A stretch of DNA of 64,000 nt from Taudactylus pleione (Eukaryota > Chordata > Amphibia > Anura > Myobatrachidae), in contig JAUIMM010000188.1 in assembly GCA_031769625.1 (NCBI GenBank), positions 12,205,001 to 12,269,000 of the forward strand, given 5' to 3'. The position numbers were made by a program, and so were the translations under genes. The notes below the pieces were generated by a model that saw only the letters and a program-made list of their open reading frames with translations, was not told the origin of the DNA and made no database searches. Of this stretch, positions 50,191 through 59,673 are shown in pieces (the first letter of the stretch is position 1; every line of letters starts with the position of its first letter).

Positions 50191-50365
50191 GCCTAGGGGT
50201 ACTAAGCCTTGGACAGAGATAAAGTGGACTGAGATAAAGTACCAACCAATCAGTTTCTAGCTGTCATTTTTCAAACACTGCCTGTAAAGTGACAGTTAGG
50301 AGCTGATTGATTGGTACTTTGTCTCAGTCCACTTTATCTCTGTCCAAGGCTTAGTACCCCTAGGC
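50191..50365. repeat. Central palindrome of the foldback element
   Basis: Starts GCCTAGGGGTACTAAGCC and ends GGCTTAGTACCCCTAGGC. The inverted match continues inward through CTTGGACAGAGATAAAGTGG and its complement to an AACCAATCAG / CTGATTGATT core. Confidence 0.93.
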
Positions 50366-51503
50366 GTGGTATTAAAAGTAAGTGCGCCGACTCCCGTGTT
50401 TTGGTTTTGAATCTGGATCTCCCCTGGTTTCGGATCTGGATTGTTTTTGCCAAAACCTCACCTCAGTGTTTTGTTTTTTCAGTTTTGGATGTGGATTTTT
50501 TCTTAAAAAATCATAAAAACAGCTAAAATCACATAAAATGGACAGAAAAGACAAACCAAAAGTTAGGCACTCCAGACAACTTGCCCCTAAAACATATAGT
50601 ATATACCTAAGAAACAGAGATGTGGGAGCGCTAACTAAACATAGGAAATACAGAATCGAACTGTAAAAATAGAGTAAATATTAACCCTTGATTTAATGAA
50701 TCTTAAGATATAAACCACTTATATAGTACTCATAATCTTATAAATGTCAATATATAAAAATGCACATAAAAACGAACAGCAGAACAAAGAAAAATATGAA
50801 ACAATTATAGGAGAAAAGCATAAGCATTAAAAAGCTTGAGTAAATGTAAATAGGCTGGGAGCATATGACTTGTTGATGAAAGATACTTTCTGTGTTACAA
50901 TGTCCACAAACAGAATGGAAATTCCACAGTGCAGAATATAGGTTAGTCTCTACATTAAGAGATGTTAATGTAACTGTTTAATGTAAATAAATAAAACTTG
51001 TCTTTTTTTTCTAATAAGTGTCTGTGCGTGTCTAGCTGCACAAGATCTATCAAGTCCGCAACGCGAGCTAGTGCTGCCCAACTCCAGTCGTCATCAATCT
51101 GTGCTCTGGGCCCAAGTTCTGGACCTGAAAAAAAAAATAGTGTCTATTGTATATTTTTTTTCTGTGTGCGCACGAGTGCACATGTGTGAATTTTGTAACT
51201 GCACCTTGGCTACACTATTGGTGCTTGTGACACTGCTTCAAGATCACAGAAAATATGGAGGGCTGTCACATGACAGGAGAGCAAGGCCAAGAACTACATG
51301 TTGTAGCTGCCGCCAGCAGTCATCATGATGATGCAAGCCCGTCAACTTCCTTGTCCTCTATGAAGGCCCATGCCTTCAATCCTCAAGGGTATCCCAACCA
51401 TCATCTTTGCACAGCCCTCAACTCTATTAATAATTATATCAATCAGTTTTGAGCCAGCAAGCTGGATGCAACCTTTTGGCCCTTTAACTAGATGAAAAAA
51501 AGT

Positions 51504-51754
51504 TTATATTGTGAGCTGTGAGGTAACCAAAATTGACTGTAAACGAGTGGAAATAAATGTTATTGAGGCTATTAATACTGTAGGAACAAAAAAAAGGCAC
51601 ATTTTATGTGATTTTAGCAGTTTTTTTTTTATCTTTTAAGAAAAAAATCCAGATCCAAAACCAAAACACAAAACAAAACACGGAGGTGAGGTTTTGTCAA
51701 AACCAGGTGAGATCCAGATCCAAAACCAAAACACGGGGGTCGGCGCACATCTCT
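51504..51754 (+). mobile_element. 3'-terminal fragment of the same hAT-like family, inverted
   Basis: Reads TGTGAGCTGTGAGGTAACCA, then AATAAATGTTATTGAGGC, GTGATTTTAGCAGTTTTT, CCAAAACACGGGGGTCGG, and ends CGGCGCACATCTCT. It is the reverse-oriented counterpart of the terminus at 50378-50560. It could be the right end of a 1.38-kb nested element, but its flank AAAAATAA does not match TATTAAAA. Confidence 0.7.
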
Positions 51755-51764
51755 AAAAATAATC

Positions 51765-52360
51765 CTTTGCATAGCTTCCACATTGAACATTTTTCAACCT
51801 GTACAGGGACATAAAAAAAAACATAGTTAGTGGCCTCAAAGTGCCACTTAACCAGCACAGATATGTGGACAAGTGTATGATCTATGATTTAAGGCAGGGG
51901 TATCCAACCCTGGTCCTCGAGAGCTACCAACAGTGCATGTTTTCTAGGTCTCCTCACAGAATCAAAAGTGTAATAATCAACTCCACCTGTGGATCTTTTC
52001 AAATGGTTTAGTAACTAATGAATACACCTGATCACCAGCTAGGTGGTCTGGAAAATGTGAACTGTTAGTAGCTCTCAAGGACCGAGGTTGGCTACCCCTG
52101 ATTTAAGGCCTTACGTTATGTCTTTTGTGAGAATCCTGTGCCTGCTTCTGCGGCTAGGAGTGGATTTTTATCTCAGAAGAGGACCAGGAAGAGTGCTTTC
52201 CAAAAACAATTGACTGTTGAATAATCCTTTGCAAACCTCCCTTAAAAGCATTTCGCAACCTGTACAGGGACATTAAAAAAAACATAGTTAGTTAGTGGCC
52301 TTCAAATTGCCATTGCTCCCTCTGTCCACTTAACCACACCAGATATGTGAACAAGCGGAA
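51765..52360 (+). repeat. Direct repeat pair of about 110-140 bp
   Basis: AATAATCCTTTGCA..CAACCTGTACAGGGACAT..AAAACATAGTTAGT..GATATGTG is present from about 51758 to 51875 and again, with small insertions, from about 52220 to 52355. A MITE lies between the two copies. Confidence 0.75.
51895..52100. mobile_element. hAT-type MITE with perfect 8-bp target duplication
   Basis: ATTTAAGG flanks both sides (51887-51894 and 52101-52108). The termini CAGGGGTATCCAACCCTGGT and, on the other strand, CAGGGGTAGCCAACCTCGGT start inverted repeats of about 50 bp. Total 206 bp, non-coding. It is inserted inside the 50378-54255 element and is therefore younger than that insertion. Confidence 0.93.
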
Positions 52361-52489
52361 CAGAACATTGAATGCAATATTTCAGATTTTAGGTTTAAGT
52401 CTTACGTTGCTTCTTTCTTCAGAATTCTTGAGTGCTATGCCTGCTGCTGGGAGTGGATTTTCATTACAGAAGGGATGAAGACATTGTTT

Positions 52490-52765
52490 TTTTATTCCCA
52501 ATGGACACAGATTTGAAGAGATGTAAATAACTACTGGCAGGAAAAAGAGGCAATTTGGAGGCCCTTACACAAAACTGCCTTTGCTTTACTTGAGCTGCCA
52601 ACCTTCCAGTGTGTACTCAGAAAGAGTTTTTACCACAGCCGGGGACCTTGTCAGTGATCGACTCAGACTACTTCCCCAAAATGTGGAAAAGATGATGCCC
52701 ATCAAAATGAACTACAAATTCTATGAGAAAGACCTTTACCGTCAATTACAGATGAACCTATAATG
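52490..52765 (+). pseudogene. hAT transposase relic, C-terminal dimerisation region
   Basis: An open stretch from about 52581 encodes the SVYSERVF..AGDLVSDR..LLPQNVEKMM signature of the hAT C-terminal dimerisation domain, in the style of ZBED-type transposases. Upstream, YWQEKEAIW appears in a different reading frame, so at least one frameshift separates the two parts. The BED zinc finger and the catalytic core are missing. The strand is opposite to the orientation implied by the promoter end of the surrounding element, which points to internal rearrangement or a nested copy. The relic ends soon after 52762. It cannot make an active enzyme. Confidence 0.85.
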
Positions 52766-53205
52766 ATGGATTCCAGCGGGGACAAATTAATATTGTGTGA
52801 AGAAGATGATGTACACCTCACCCCAGATTATACCATCACCCAAGCCTTATACCGTCATCCCATCCTGTGTTGTGTATAAATTACAGCTGCGCTCCCTGTT
52901 AGATTGGGGATTCATTGTCCACTTTAGTGGATGTGAGCTCCATTTTAGTCCATATCATCACCACACCCCCTACACATCTTCTGGCCTGGGCTACAGGAGG
53001 AGCAGCTGCACTCTGAAATACGGTTGCATGGAGTTGCCGCTCTGACTCACTGAAATTCAGGTAGAGGGGCCATGGGTAGGGAGTAAGGACACTATAATCA
53101 GATAACACAGTTTTAGCTGCTTGCTATTGCTGCTATTCAATTTTTTAAACCATATCCTCTATTTGTTTATGCAAATCTCAGCAGAGGCATTTGTGATGCC
53201 ATGGC

Positions 53206-53208
<3 letters not shown>

Positions 53209-53270
<62 letters not shown>
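53209..53270 (+). repeat. (CA)n microsatellite
   Basis: About 31 uninterrupted CA units, followed by poly-A and a GATT tetranucleotide run. The cysteine/valine frame on the minus strand is an artefact of it. Confidence 0.97.
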
Positions 53271-53274
<4 letters not shown>

Positions 53275-53640
53275 AAAAAACATTGATTGATTGATTGATT
53301 AATTATTTTTTGGGGGGCACTTGGGAGGGAGAGCACCCAAACGAGGCACCAGCCTTTGGATAAACGACACAGGCAGCACCCCTGCGCACCTATGTTGCTG
53401 CTGATAAGTGTGGCTAATGCGCACACACACACAAAAAAACCACATTGATTGATTGATTAATTAATTTTTTGGGGGCACTTGGGGGGAGAGCACACCTGAA
53501 CAAGGCAGCAGCCCCTTGATAAACACAGGCAGCACCCCTGCGCAGCCACACACAGAAAAAAAATGTCTTTATTTTTTCACACTGGGGGTGAAGAGCACCC
53601 CTGATGTACAGAGCACCCCCTGGACAACACAGCAGCACCC
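53271..53640 (+). repeat. Two tandem copies of a roughly 160-bp element-internal repeat
   Basis: A poly-A, ATTGATTGATTGATTAATTA, TTTTTTGGGGGCACTTGGG, GAGAGCAC, GGCAGCACCCCTGCGCA series occurs twice (about 53272 and 53432). A third, diverged GAGCACCCCTGATG version follows and matches 63795-63840. It is related to the 160-bp units at 61.5-63.8 kb. Confidence 0.75.
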
Positions 53641-53739
53641 CTTATGGACTGCAGTGACACAGGATCCACTGAAGCCCCCCACTTCTGTCTGCAGCACAGC
53701 TACTAGTATAGAGATAGGGTAACACAGGCACAGCCCAGC

Positions 53740-53990
53740 GCAGCAGCCAGCCCCTATAACAAGTGTGACAACAGCCAGCCCCTGACAAGTGACAACAGCC
53801 AGCCAGCCCCTATGCAGCCAGCCAGCCCCTGACAAGTGACAACAGCCAGCCAGTCCCTATGCAGCCAGCCAGCCCCTGACAAGTGACAACAGCCAGCCAG
53901 TCCCTATGCAGCCAGCCAGCCCCTGACAAGTGACAACAGCCAGCCAGTCCCTATGCTGCCAGCCAGCCCCTGACAAGTGACAACAGTAGC
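53740..53990 (+). repeat. Minisatellite, about 47-bp unit
   Basis: About five copies of CAGCCAGCCCCTGACAAGTG followed by ACAACAGCCAGCCAGTCCCT and ATGCAGC. It lies in the transcribed 5' part of the hAT-family element. Confidence 0.92.
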
Positions 53991-54088
53991 CAGCCCCTTA
54001 AACACGGTCAGCAATAGCGCAGCACAGCCCCTTCCCTCCTTCCTCTTCACTCTGCACAGTGGGAATAAAAATGGCGGCGATCGAGGGT

Positions 54089-54097
54089 CCTTTTATA
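54089..54097 (-). promoter_or_regulatory. TATA box of the hAT-family element
   Basis: The minus strand reads TATAAAAGG about 160 bp inside the 5' terminus (54255), followed within 25-35 bases by a GCCGCCATTTTTATTCCC stretch where transcription would start. Placement and orientation fit a promoter driving the element leftward. Function is inferred. Confidence 0.55.
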
Positions 54098-54434
54098 CAA
54101 TCCACAACCCACGAGAATCCGACAGCGGGATGATGACGTTTTGCCTCATTTTGAGATCCGAGTCAGGCAGGAAAACCCGAGCCGACTCGGATCTGACTCG
54201 GGTCACCAAACTTCGGGTGGGTTTGGATTTCTGAAATCCGAACCCGCTCATCTCTTATTAAAACGTTGTACTCTTTTAGGTCAGAACATATAATTCACAG
54301 AAAATCAATCACCAACTGTTATCCCATTGACCTTTTAGGACTTTGTGTTTTTGGAGAACTGATCTGTAGTCTTAATTAAGACTCACAGGAAACTTATTTC
54401 AGACTCCCCACTGTAAATACCAAGTCTGACTGTG

Positions 54435-55069
54435 CTGCTGATTATTAATTTGGACGGGAGATAAAGTGCATTATCAAAGGCTTCAAAAAGAAGTTAGGGC
54501 TTTCAATGAACAGAAACAGATGGGAGCTTGGAACCTGCATGACAGCGGGTTCAGGCAGTGATTTAAGATTGAAGTCATGTTCCCAGCTTTAACACAATAC
54601 ACCAATGCCATGTTACATAAACAGGAAGCCGGGTCACTCGGACATAATGAATATAAAAAAAAATCTTGAAATAATAACAGTGACTGACCTGACTAAACAG
54701 TTTTTATTACGAGATGAAAAGCCTTTCAGGACCAAGAGGGTACAATACAACGAGAACCAAAACACATTTATTTAAAGAAAGGCATATAGAGGAATAAGTG
54801 TAATCATGCACCACATTGCTGATATAAAAATGCCAGACGAAGAGAGGATAACATAAAAAACCTTCCTATTTTTCTTTAAAGGAAGAAGAAATCAGGCAAT
54901 GTAACATGAGATTGTCATACAAATGGTATACCGTCTTTATAGAGATAATTAGAAAAATATAAAACAAGAGAAAAAAAGAGAAAGAAAGACTAAGTAATAG
55001 AGGGGAAGGAGGAGAGAGATGCAAGTAGGGGAATTCCAGACCCAGATGTGAGCAAGGTCTACTGTATGT
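54435..55069. other. No gene recognised
   Basis: AT-rich, unique-looking sequence between the foldback element and the next MITE. It contains an A/G-rich run at 54960-55020. Confidence 0.4.
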
Positions 55070-55226
55070 CAGAGGTTCCCAAATGCCGCCATTACAGTCC
55101 AGGTTTTAAGGATATCCATGCTTTAGTCCAGATGGTTCACTAAAATTGCCTGAGGTACTAATTAAGTCACCTGTGCTCAAGCATGGATATCCTTAAAATG
55201 TGAACTGCAAACCTTGGGAACCTCTG
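55070..55226. mobile_element. hAT-type MITE (CAGAGGTTCCCAA family)
   Basis: The ends CAGAGGTTCCCAAATGCC and, on the other strand, CAGAGGTTCCCAAGGTTTGC lead into a shared TTTTAAGGATATCCATGCTT block, so the element is nearly a full palindrome of 157 bp. The flanking 8-mers CTGTATGT and GTCTATGT agree at six of eight positions. The tips are hAT (Charlie-like) in style. Confidence 0.85.
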
Positions 55227-55334
55227 GTCTATGTCATAGAAAGAAAGCTTCAAGAAAAGAACCTCAATTGTTGTGTAGGCAAGAAGATCACAAAGAAGTA
55301 GATCAAGGCAGACGAGGGAGAGAAGAGAATAGTG

Positions 55335-57842
55335 CCTTGTATCTGGGAGTGCCTTGTACTGTATCTGGGAGAGCCTTGTACTGTATCTGGCAAAGCCTTA
55401 CACCTGAGAGAGCCTTGTACTGTATATGGGAGAGCCTTGATTTGGTAGATCCTTGTATCTGGAAATGCCTTGTATCTGGGAGAGCCTTATATCTGGGAGA
55501 GCCTTGTATCTGGGAGAGCCTTGTATTTGGGAGAGCCTTGTATCTGGGAGAGCCTTGTATTTGGGACTGCATTGTATCTGGGAGAGCCTTGTACTGTATC
55601 TGGGAGAGCCATATCTGAGAGAGCCTTGTATTTGGGAGTGTCTTGCATCTGGGAGAGACTTGCATCTGGGAGTGTCTTGTAACTGGGAGTGCCTTGTATT
55701 TGGGACTGCATTGTATCTGGGAGAGCTTTGTATTTTATCTGGGAGAGCATTATATCAGAGAAAGCCTTTATCTGGGAGAGCCTTGTATCTGGGAGTGCCT
55801 TGTATCTGGGAGAGCATTGTATCTGTGAGTACCTTGTATCTGGGAGAGCCTTGTACTGTATCTGGGAGAGTCTTATATCAGAGAGAGCCTTGTATCTGGG
55901 AGAGCCTTGTATTTGGGAGAGCCTTGTATCTGGGAGAGCCTTGTACTGTTCTGGGAAAGCCTTACATCTGAGAGAGCCTTGTACTGTATATGGGAGAACC
56001 TTGTATTTGGTAGATCCTTGTATCTGGAAATGCCTTGTATCTGGGAGAGCCTTATATCTGGGAGAGCCTTGTATCTGGGAGAGCCTTGTATTTGGGACTG
56101 CATTGTATCTGGGAGAGCCTTGTACTGTATCGGGGAGAGCCATATCTGAGAGAGCCTTTTATTTGGGAGTGTCTTGCATCTGGGAGAGACTTGCATCTGG
56201 GAGTGCCTTGTATTTGGGACTGCATTGTATCTGGGAGAGCTTTGTATTTTATCTGGGAGAGCATTATATCAGAGAAAGCCTTTATCTGGGAGAGCCTTGT
56301 ATCTGGGAGTGCCTTGTATCTGGGAGAGCATTGTATCTGTGAGTACCTTGTATCTGGGAGAGCCTTGTACTGTATCTGGGAGAGTCTTATATCAGAGAGA
56401 GCCTTGTATCTGGGAGAGCCTTGTATTTGGGAGAGCCTTGTATCTGGGAGTGCCTTGTACTGTTCTGGGAAAGCCTTACATCTGAGAGAGCCTTATATTT
56501 GGGAGTGCCTTGTATCTGGGAATGCCTTATATCTGGGAGACCCTTGTATTTGGGAATGCATTGTATCTGGGATAACCTTGCACTGTATCTGGGAGTGCCT
56601 TGTATCTGGGAGAGCCTTGTATTTGGGACTGCATTGTATCTGGGAAAGCCTTGTACTGTATATGGTAAAACCTTACATCTAAGAGAGCCTTGTATTTGGG
56701 AGAGCCTTGATTCTGGGAGAATCTTGTATCTGGGAGTGCCTTATATCTGGGAGTGCCTTGTATCTGGGAGTGTCTTGTATCTGGAAGAGTCTTGTATCTG
56801 GGAGAACCTTGTATCTGGGAGAGCCTTGTATTTTGGACTGCATTGTATCTGGGAGAGCAATTGTACTATATCTGGAAGAGCCTAATATCAGAGATAGCCT
56901 AGTATCTGGGAGTGCCTTGTATCTGCGAGTGCCTTGCATATGGGAGAGCCTTGTATCAGGGAGTGACTTGTATCTGGGAGTGCCTTGTATCTGGGAGAAC
57001 ATTGTATCTGTGAGTACCTTGTATCTGGAGAGCCTTGTACTGTATCTGGGAGAGCCTTGTATTGTATCTGGGAAGCCTTACATCTGAGAGAGCCTTGTAT
57101 TTGGGAGAGCCTTGATTCTGGGAGAATCTTGTATCTCTGAGTGCCTTATATCTGGGAGTGCCTTGTATCTGGGAGTGTCTTGTATCTGGAAGAGTCTTGT
57201 ATCTGGGAGAACCTTGTATCTGGGAGAGCCTTGTATTTTGGACTGCATTGTATCTGGGAGAGCCTTGTACTGTATCTGGAAGAGCCTAATAACAGAGATA
57301 GCCTAGTATCTGGGAGTGCCTTGTATCTGCGAGTGCCTTGCATATGGGAGAGCCTTGTATCAGGGAGTGCCTTGTATCTGGTAGTGCCTTTTTCTGGGAC
57401 AGCATTGTATCTGTGAGTACCTTGTATCTGGAGAGCCTTGTACTGTATCTGGGAGAGCCTTGTATTGTATCTGGGAAGCCTTACATCTGAGAGAGCCTTG
57501 TATTTGGGAGAGCCTTGTATCTGGAAGTGCCTTATATTTGGGACTGCATTATATCTGGGAGAGCCTTATATCAGAGAGAGCCTTGTATCTGGGAGAGCCT
57601 TGTATCTGGGAGTGCCGTGTATCGGGGAGAGCCTTGTAACTGGGAGTGTCTTATATCTGGGAGAGCCTTGTATTTGGGACTGCATTGTATCTGGGAGAGC
57701 CTTGTACTGTATCTGGGAGAGCCTTATATCTAAGAGAGCTTTGTATTTTGGAGTGCCTTGTTTTTGGGAGAACCTTGTATCTTGGAGGACCTTGTGTCTG
57801 GGAGTGCCTTGTATCTAGGAGTGCCTTGTATCTGGGAGTGCC
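55335..57842 (+). repeat. 17-bp minisatellite with higher-order structure, 2.5 kb
   Basis: About 145 copies of CTGGGAGAGCCTTGTAT with variants (GGGAGTGCC, TTTGGGACTGCATTGTAT, ATATCAGAGAGAGCC). Larger blocks repeat at offsets of about 514-564 bases (55421/55985, 55699/56213) and 404 bases (56705/57109). Because 17 is not a multiple of three and the unit rarely forms stops, long frames rich in LYLGEPCIWESLVSGRA-type peptides appear in all plus frames and as QIQGSPRYKALPDTRLS on the minus strand. None is a gene on this evidence. Confidence 0.96.
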
Positions 57843-57845
57843 TTT

Positions 57846-58173
57846 AAAAGTTATTCAGATAAACCATGTGGCAGTGAAGTCATGATAATCATCTACAGCA
57901 GAGAGGTAGATATCATCCATTCCCTGGGAACTGGGGACCCGAGGATCTCTTTTGCCAAATCTATCATTGCCAACCAGAAGGGTATAATAAGAGGACATTC
58001 CCACCATATGGGGTAGAATGAGCCTTCAGTAGAGAGGAGACACACCCCATGTCTGGGCATCTACACCACCTGGTTAAGACTTTAAATTGAGTCTCCTGCA
58101 CCCCGAAGATAGAGGAGCAAACATTAGTGAGCTGGGAAACTTTAACCCAATTCACCTGATCCCCACTGGAAAC
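57846..58173. other. No feature seen
   Basis: Short unique-looking stretch between the minisatellite and the next MITE. Confidence 0.4.
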
Positions 58174-58176
58174 TAA

Positions 58177-58526
58177 GGACCTCATTCAAAGCCGCTTGCA
58201 AAATGCGAGCGCTCGCTCTGAATGAGCGCATGCCCCAGTGAGCTGTCGGTTCTAATAGAGCCGGAAGCTCACCACTGACATCACGAGTGATGTCAGTGGG
58301 GCTGCCCCCAAATGGCAGGCGTTCCATCTGTTTGCAAGCCACCCCCCCACCCCGCCTACAAAACAGTGTGAACTGTCGATCACCATCGACAGCCGCCCCT
58401 TTTGTAGTAGTTTCTCTCTCGCTCCAGGGCTTGCGCACGCGCAGTGCGGTGCTGCACATGCGCAGGGCCTCAACATCGACCCGCTTGCGAGCGCTCAGCG
58501 CTTGCGAGCGGGTCTGAATGAGACCC
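58177..58526. mobile_element. Harbinger-like MITE with TAA target duplication
   Basis: The left end GGACCTCATTCAAAGCCGCT and the right end (other strand) GGGTCTCATTCAGACCCGCT are inverted repeats. TAA flanks both sides (58174-58176 and 58527-58529). The interior is rich in GCGAGCGCTCG palindromes and GCGCATGC words. Frames within it have no recognisable domain. Confidence 0.7.
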
Positions 58527-58849
58527 TAAGTTCCTGTCCCAAGACATAATTTAAGGAGGGGGAGTAGGATAGGCATCCTGTATAATAAGTAGGGGTGTGC
58601 ACCGGCCACTTTTCGTGTTTTGGTTTTGGATCTGGATCTTTCTTCGTGTTTTGGATCTGGATTGGTTTTGCCAAAACCACCCTTCCGTGTTTTGGGTTCT
58701 GGGTTTTGTGTTTTGGATCTGTATTTTTTTGAAAAAAAGCATAAAAACAGCTAAAATCACAGAATTTGTAGGTTTTTCTGCTCCTATGCTATTATTAACC
58801 TCAATAACCTTAATTTCCACTCATTTCCAGTCTATTCTGAACACCTCAC

Positions 58850-59377
58850 ACCTCACAATAGTGTTTTTATGTCCAAAAGGTTGCACCGAGGTAGCTGGAT
58901 GACTATGCTAAGCGACACGAGTGGGCGGCACAAACACGTGACCCATCTAGGCGTGATACTGCAGTGGCAGACAGGATGGCAGTTTGAAAAACTAGGCCCC
59001 AAACTGTACATAATGCAAAGAAAAAAAAGAGGTGCAAGATGTAATTGTCCTTGGGCCCTCCCACCCACCCTTTTTTTGTATAAACAGGACATGCACACTT
59101 TAACAAACCAATCATTTCAGCGCCAGGGTCTGCCACACAACTGTGGCTGAAATGATTGATTCGTTTGGGCCCCCACAAAACAAGCTGGCAATTAATCTGT
59201 CCCTGCACAAACTGGCTCTACGGAGGCAAGATGTCATCCTCATTCTCCTCATCCACCGATTCCTCACCCTCTTCAGTGTGTACATCCTCATCCTCACAGA
59301 GTATTAATTCGTCCCCGCTGGAACCACAGGTCCCTCTGTACGTTCTGGAGGCTGGTCTCCCTGGAAGAGTTGATAAT
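58850..59377 (-). other. 3' untranslated region of the hAT-family element
   Basis: Lies between the terminus and the transposase stop. It includes an inverted AATCATTTCAGC (59119) and GCTGAAATGATT (59144) hairpin around a 14-base loop. No separate gene is supported. Confidence 0.5.
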
Positions 59378-59673
59378 TCATTTTATGAACATCATCTTCT
59401 CCACATTTTGTGGAAGCAACCTCCTACGCCTTTCGCTGACAAGGTTCCCGGCTGCACTAAACACTCTTTCGGAGTACACACTGGAGGGGGGCAACTCAGG
59501 TAAAATAGAGCCAGTTTGTACAGGGACCTCCAAATTGCTTCTTTTTCCTGCCAGTACAGGTACGGACTGTCTGACATGCCTACTTGGATGCTGTCACCGA
59601 TGTAATCCTTTAACAGACAGACGCACGCTTGTCGCTGCTGCTTTGAGGATGCAAGTGCGGCTACAGCCCACAC
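59378..59673 (-). pseudogene. hAT transposase relic, C-terminal dimerisation region
   Basis: The minus strand encodes a YWQEKEAIW..LYKLALFYLSCPP segment. After a one-base frameshift at the six-C run (plus-strand G run 59486-59491) the next frame gives SVYSERVFSAAGNL and LLPQNVEKMMFIK and then a stop at 59378-59380. This is the conserved hAT C-terminal (ZBED-like) dimerisation motif and resembles the relic at 52490-52765, so both copies belong to one family. To its right the coding sequence runs directly into the 139-bp tandem array. The catalytic DDE core is absent, so the relic is inactive. Confidence 0.87.

Larger units (their letters stand above)
50378..54255 (-). mobile_element. hAT-family element, 3,878 bp, degenerate and rearranged
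   Basis: Flanked by TATTAAAA at 50370-50377 and 54256-54263. The left tip is a degraded AAGTGCGCCGACTCCCG followed by GTTTTGGTTTTGAATCTGG. The right tip on the minus strand is AGAGATGAGCGGGTTCGG, followed inward by a TATA box. This makes the right end the 5' end and the element minus-oriented. The interior holds an inverted 3'-terminal fragment (51504-51754), a small hAT MITE (51895-52100), a transposase C-terminal relic on the opposite strand (52575-52762), a CA microsatellite and a 47-bp minisatellite. No intact transposase is present. Confidence 0.8.
50028..54434. mobile_element. Foldback (palindromic) element split by a 3.9-kb insertion
   Basis: The left arm 50028-50190, from CACAGTCAGACTTGGTATTT to GTTCTGACCTAAAAGAGG, is mirrored by the right arm 54264-54434, and the perfect-ended palindrome 50191-50365 forms the centre. 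Removing 50378-54255 and one TATTAAAA copy restores a continuous inverted repeat of about 520 bp. It is non-coding. Superfamily not determined. Confidence 0.85.

Noticed and set aside
55303..57818. Long frames on both strands of the 17-bp minisatellite
   Set aside because: Unit length not divisible by three and few stops produce open frames in all phases. No start context, splice signal or domain.
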